Source: Candidatus Methanomethylophilaceae archaeon (lineage in GTDB: Archaea; Thermoplasmatota; Thermoplasmata; Methanomassiliicoccales; Methanomethylophilaceae). From it: a stretch of DNA of 14,789 nt. Positions 14,285-14,789 of the stretch are shown piece after piece. The DNA is taken from NCBI GenBank assembly GCA_017395275.1, contig JAFPVN010000189.1:1-14789 (forward strand), written 5' to 3'. The notes below the pieces were generated by a model. It did not search any database. It saw nothing but the letters and a program-made list of their open reading frames with translations, and was not told the origin of the DNA. Numbering within the stretch: position 1 is the first letter of the stretch; every line of letters begins with the position of its first letter. The position numbers and the translations under genes are program-made.

Positions 14285-14789
14285 ATGGGAAACCTCACTT
14301 ACGACGACTACAGGCAGCGCCTGACAGTGCAGGACGTCCTCAAGGATGCGGGCTATGTCCGCAACCGGAAGGACGGTATCCGCTATCCGTCGTTCGTCCG
14401 CCTGGACGAGCACGGGCAGCGTATCCGCGGTGACAAGTTCATCGTCACGCACGGCGGCCAGTTCTGCTTCCATCCTCCGGTCCAAAGGAACTACAACGTG
14501 ATTTCGCTCATCAAGGAGCATCCGGAGTTCTTCCCGGAGTACGAGGTCGGCATGAACCTCGACAAGCTTGTCAACAAGGTCTGCTGCCGCCTGCTCAATA
14601 CGACCTATGAAGAGAAGGAACGCGAGTTAAGAGAACCCGAGCCGGAGGTCAGGCCCTTCCGTCTGGAGGACTACCGGCTGAGCCGTTTCGACAAGGCCGA
14701 CAGGGAGTCCTGGAAGCCGTTCTATCCCTTCTTCAAGCAGCGTGGGCTCGACCTGCGCACGGAGAAGGCTTTCCGCGACACCTTCGTCA
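14285..14789 (+). CDS. Probable primase/TOPRIM-type mobile-element protein (N-terminal part, runs off window end)
   Basis: The ATG lies three bases after the previous stop, behind GGGAGATAGG, and the frame stays open to the window end (168 full codons). Readable pieces include LTYDDYRQRLTVQDVLKDAG, a DGIRYPSFVRLD stretch, RGDKFIVTHGGQFCFHPP, NVISLIKEHPEFF and FYPFFKQRGLDL. These resemble the N-terminal part of Bacteroidales mobile-element proteins that I recall as carrying a TOPRIM/primase-like C-terminal domain. The 'NVISLIKEHPEFF' segment parallels the post-zinc-finger region of DnaG-like primases. No CHC2 zinc-finger cysteine pattern is present in the visible part. The TOPRIM catalytic acidic residues would lie beyond the window, so the call rests on similarity only. 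Confidence 0.55.
   Translation, partial: MGNLTYDDYRQRLTVQDVLKDAGYVRNRKDGIRYPSFVRLDEHGQRIRGDKFIVTHGGQFCFHPPVQRNYNVISLIKEHPEFFPEYEVGMNLDKLVNKVCCRLLNTTYEEKERELREPEPEVRPFRLEDYRLSRFDKADRESWKPFYPFFKQRGLDLRTEKAFRDTFV

Noticed and set aside
1..14789. tRNA or rRNA genes, CRISPR array, insertion sequences, att sites
   Set aside because: No regularly spaced repeats, cloverleaf-like stretches, transposase motifs or terminal inverted repeats were seen. Nearly all of the window is accounted for by plus-strand genes.

Overview
The window is one near-continuous plus-strand stretch of a Bacteroidota (Bacteroidales-type) conjugative element: the second half of its type IV secretion (tra) operon, followed by genes for the coupling protein and DNA processing. 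The assignment rests on TraK, TraM and TraN, which carry hallmark segments of the CTnDOT-type transfer apparatus, and on five Sec signal peptides that all end in Ala-Gln, a typical Bacteroidota pattern. Coding DNA is strongly GC-rich with many C/G third positions, which suggests a high-GC member of the phylum. The genus cannot be fixed from this sequence, and neither can integrative element versus plasmid: no integrase, relaxase, att site or origin is in view.

Layout. Positions 2-901 are the C-terminal end of the VirB4-like ATPase TraG. Positions 898-4576 hold three exported proteins of 742, 236 and 240 residues (order 742, 240, 236). They occupy the place where the short TraI-type protein sits in CTnDOT-like operons. 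Positions 4580-9281 run in the canonical order TraJ (VirB6-like), TraK (VirB8-like), a small TraL-position protein, TraM (VirB10-like), TraN (VirB9-like) and TraO. A possible 20-residue membrane micro-ORF (9284-9346) bridges TraO and the VirD4-like coupling ATPase (9333-11513). A 142-base AT-rich gap (11514-11655) is the only sizeable non-coding region and holds tandem 13-mers, an inverted repeat and a weak promoter-like match. A second gene block begins at 11656: a DUF4099/DUF3945-like protein, a 74-residue acidic protein, a 543-residue protein with three apparent diverged modules, and the start of a probable primase/TOPRIM-type protein cut by the window end.

How they work together. TraG and the coupling protein supply ATP-driven energy and substrate recruitment. 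TraJ, TraK, TraL and TraM form the inner-membrane and envelope-spanning parts. TraN and TraO lie on the periplasmic/outer-membrane side. The three exported proteins probably act in the periplasm or at the cell surface. The second block probably handles DNA after or during transfer. Start and stop codons overlap or nearly touch through most of the first block, so it is probably one transcript with translational coupling. The least described parts are the 742/240/236 trio, the micro-ORF, the control gap and the 74/543-residue pair.
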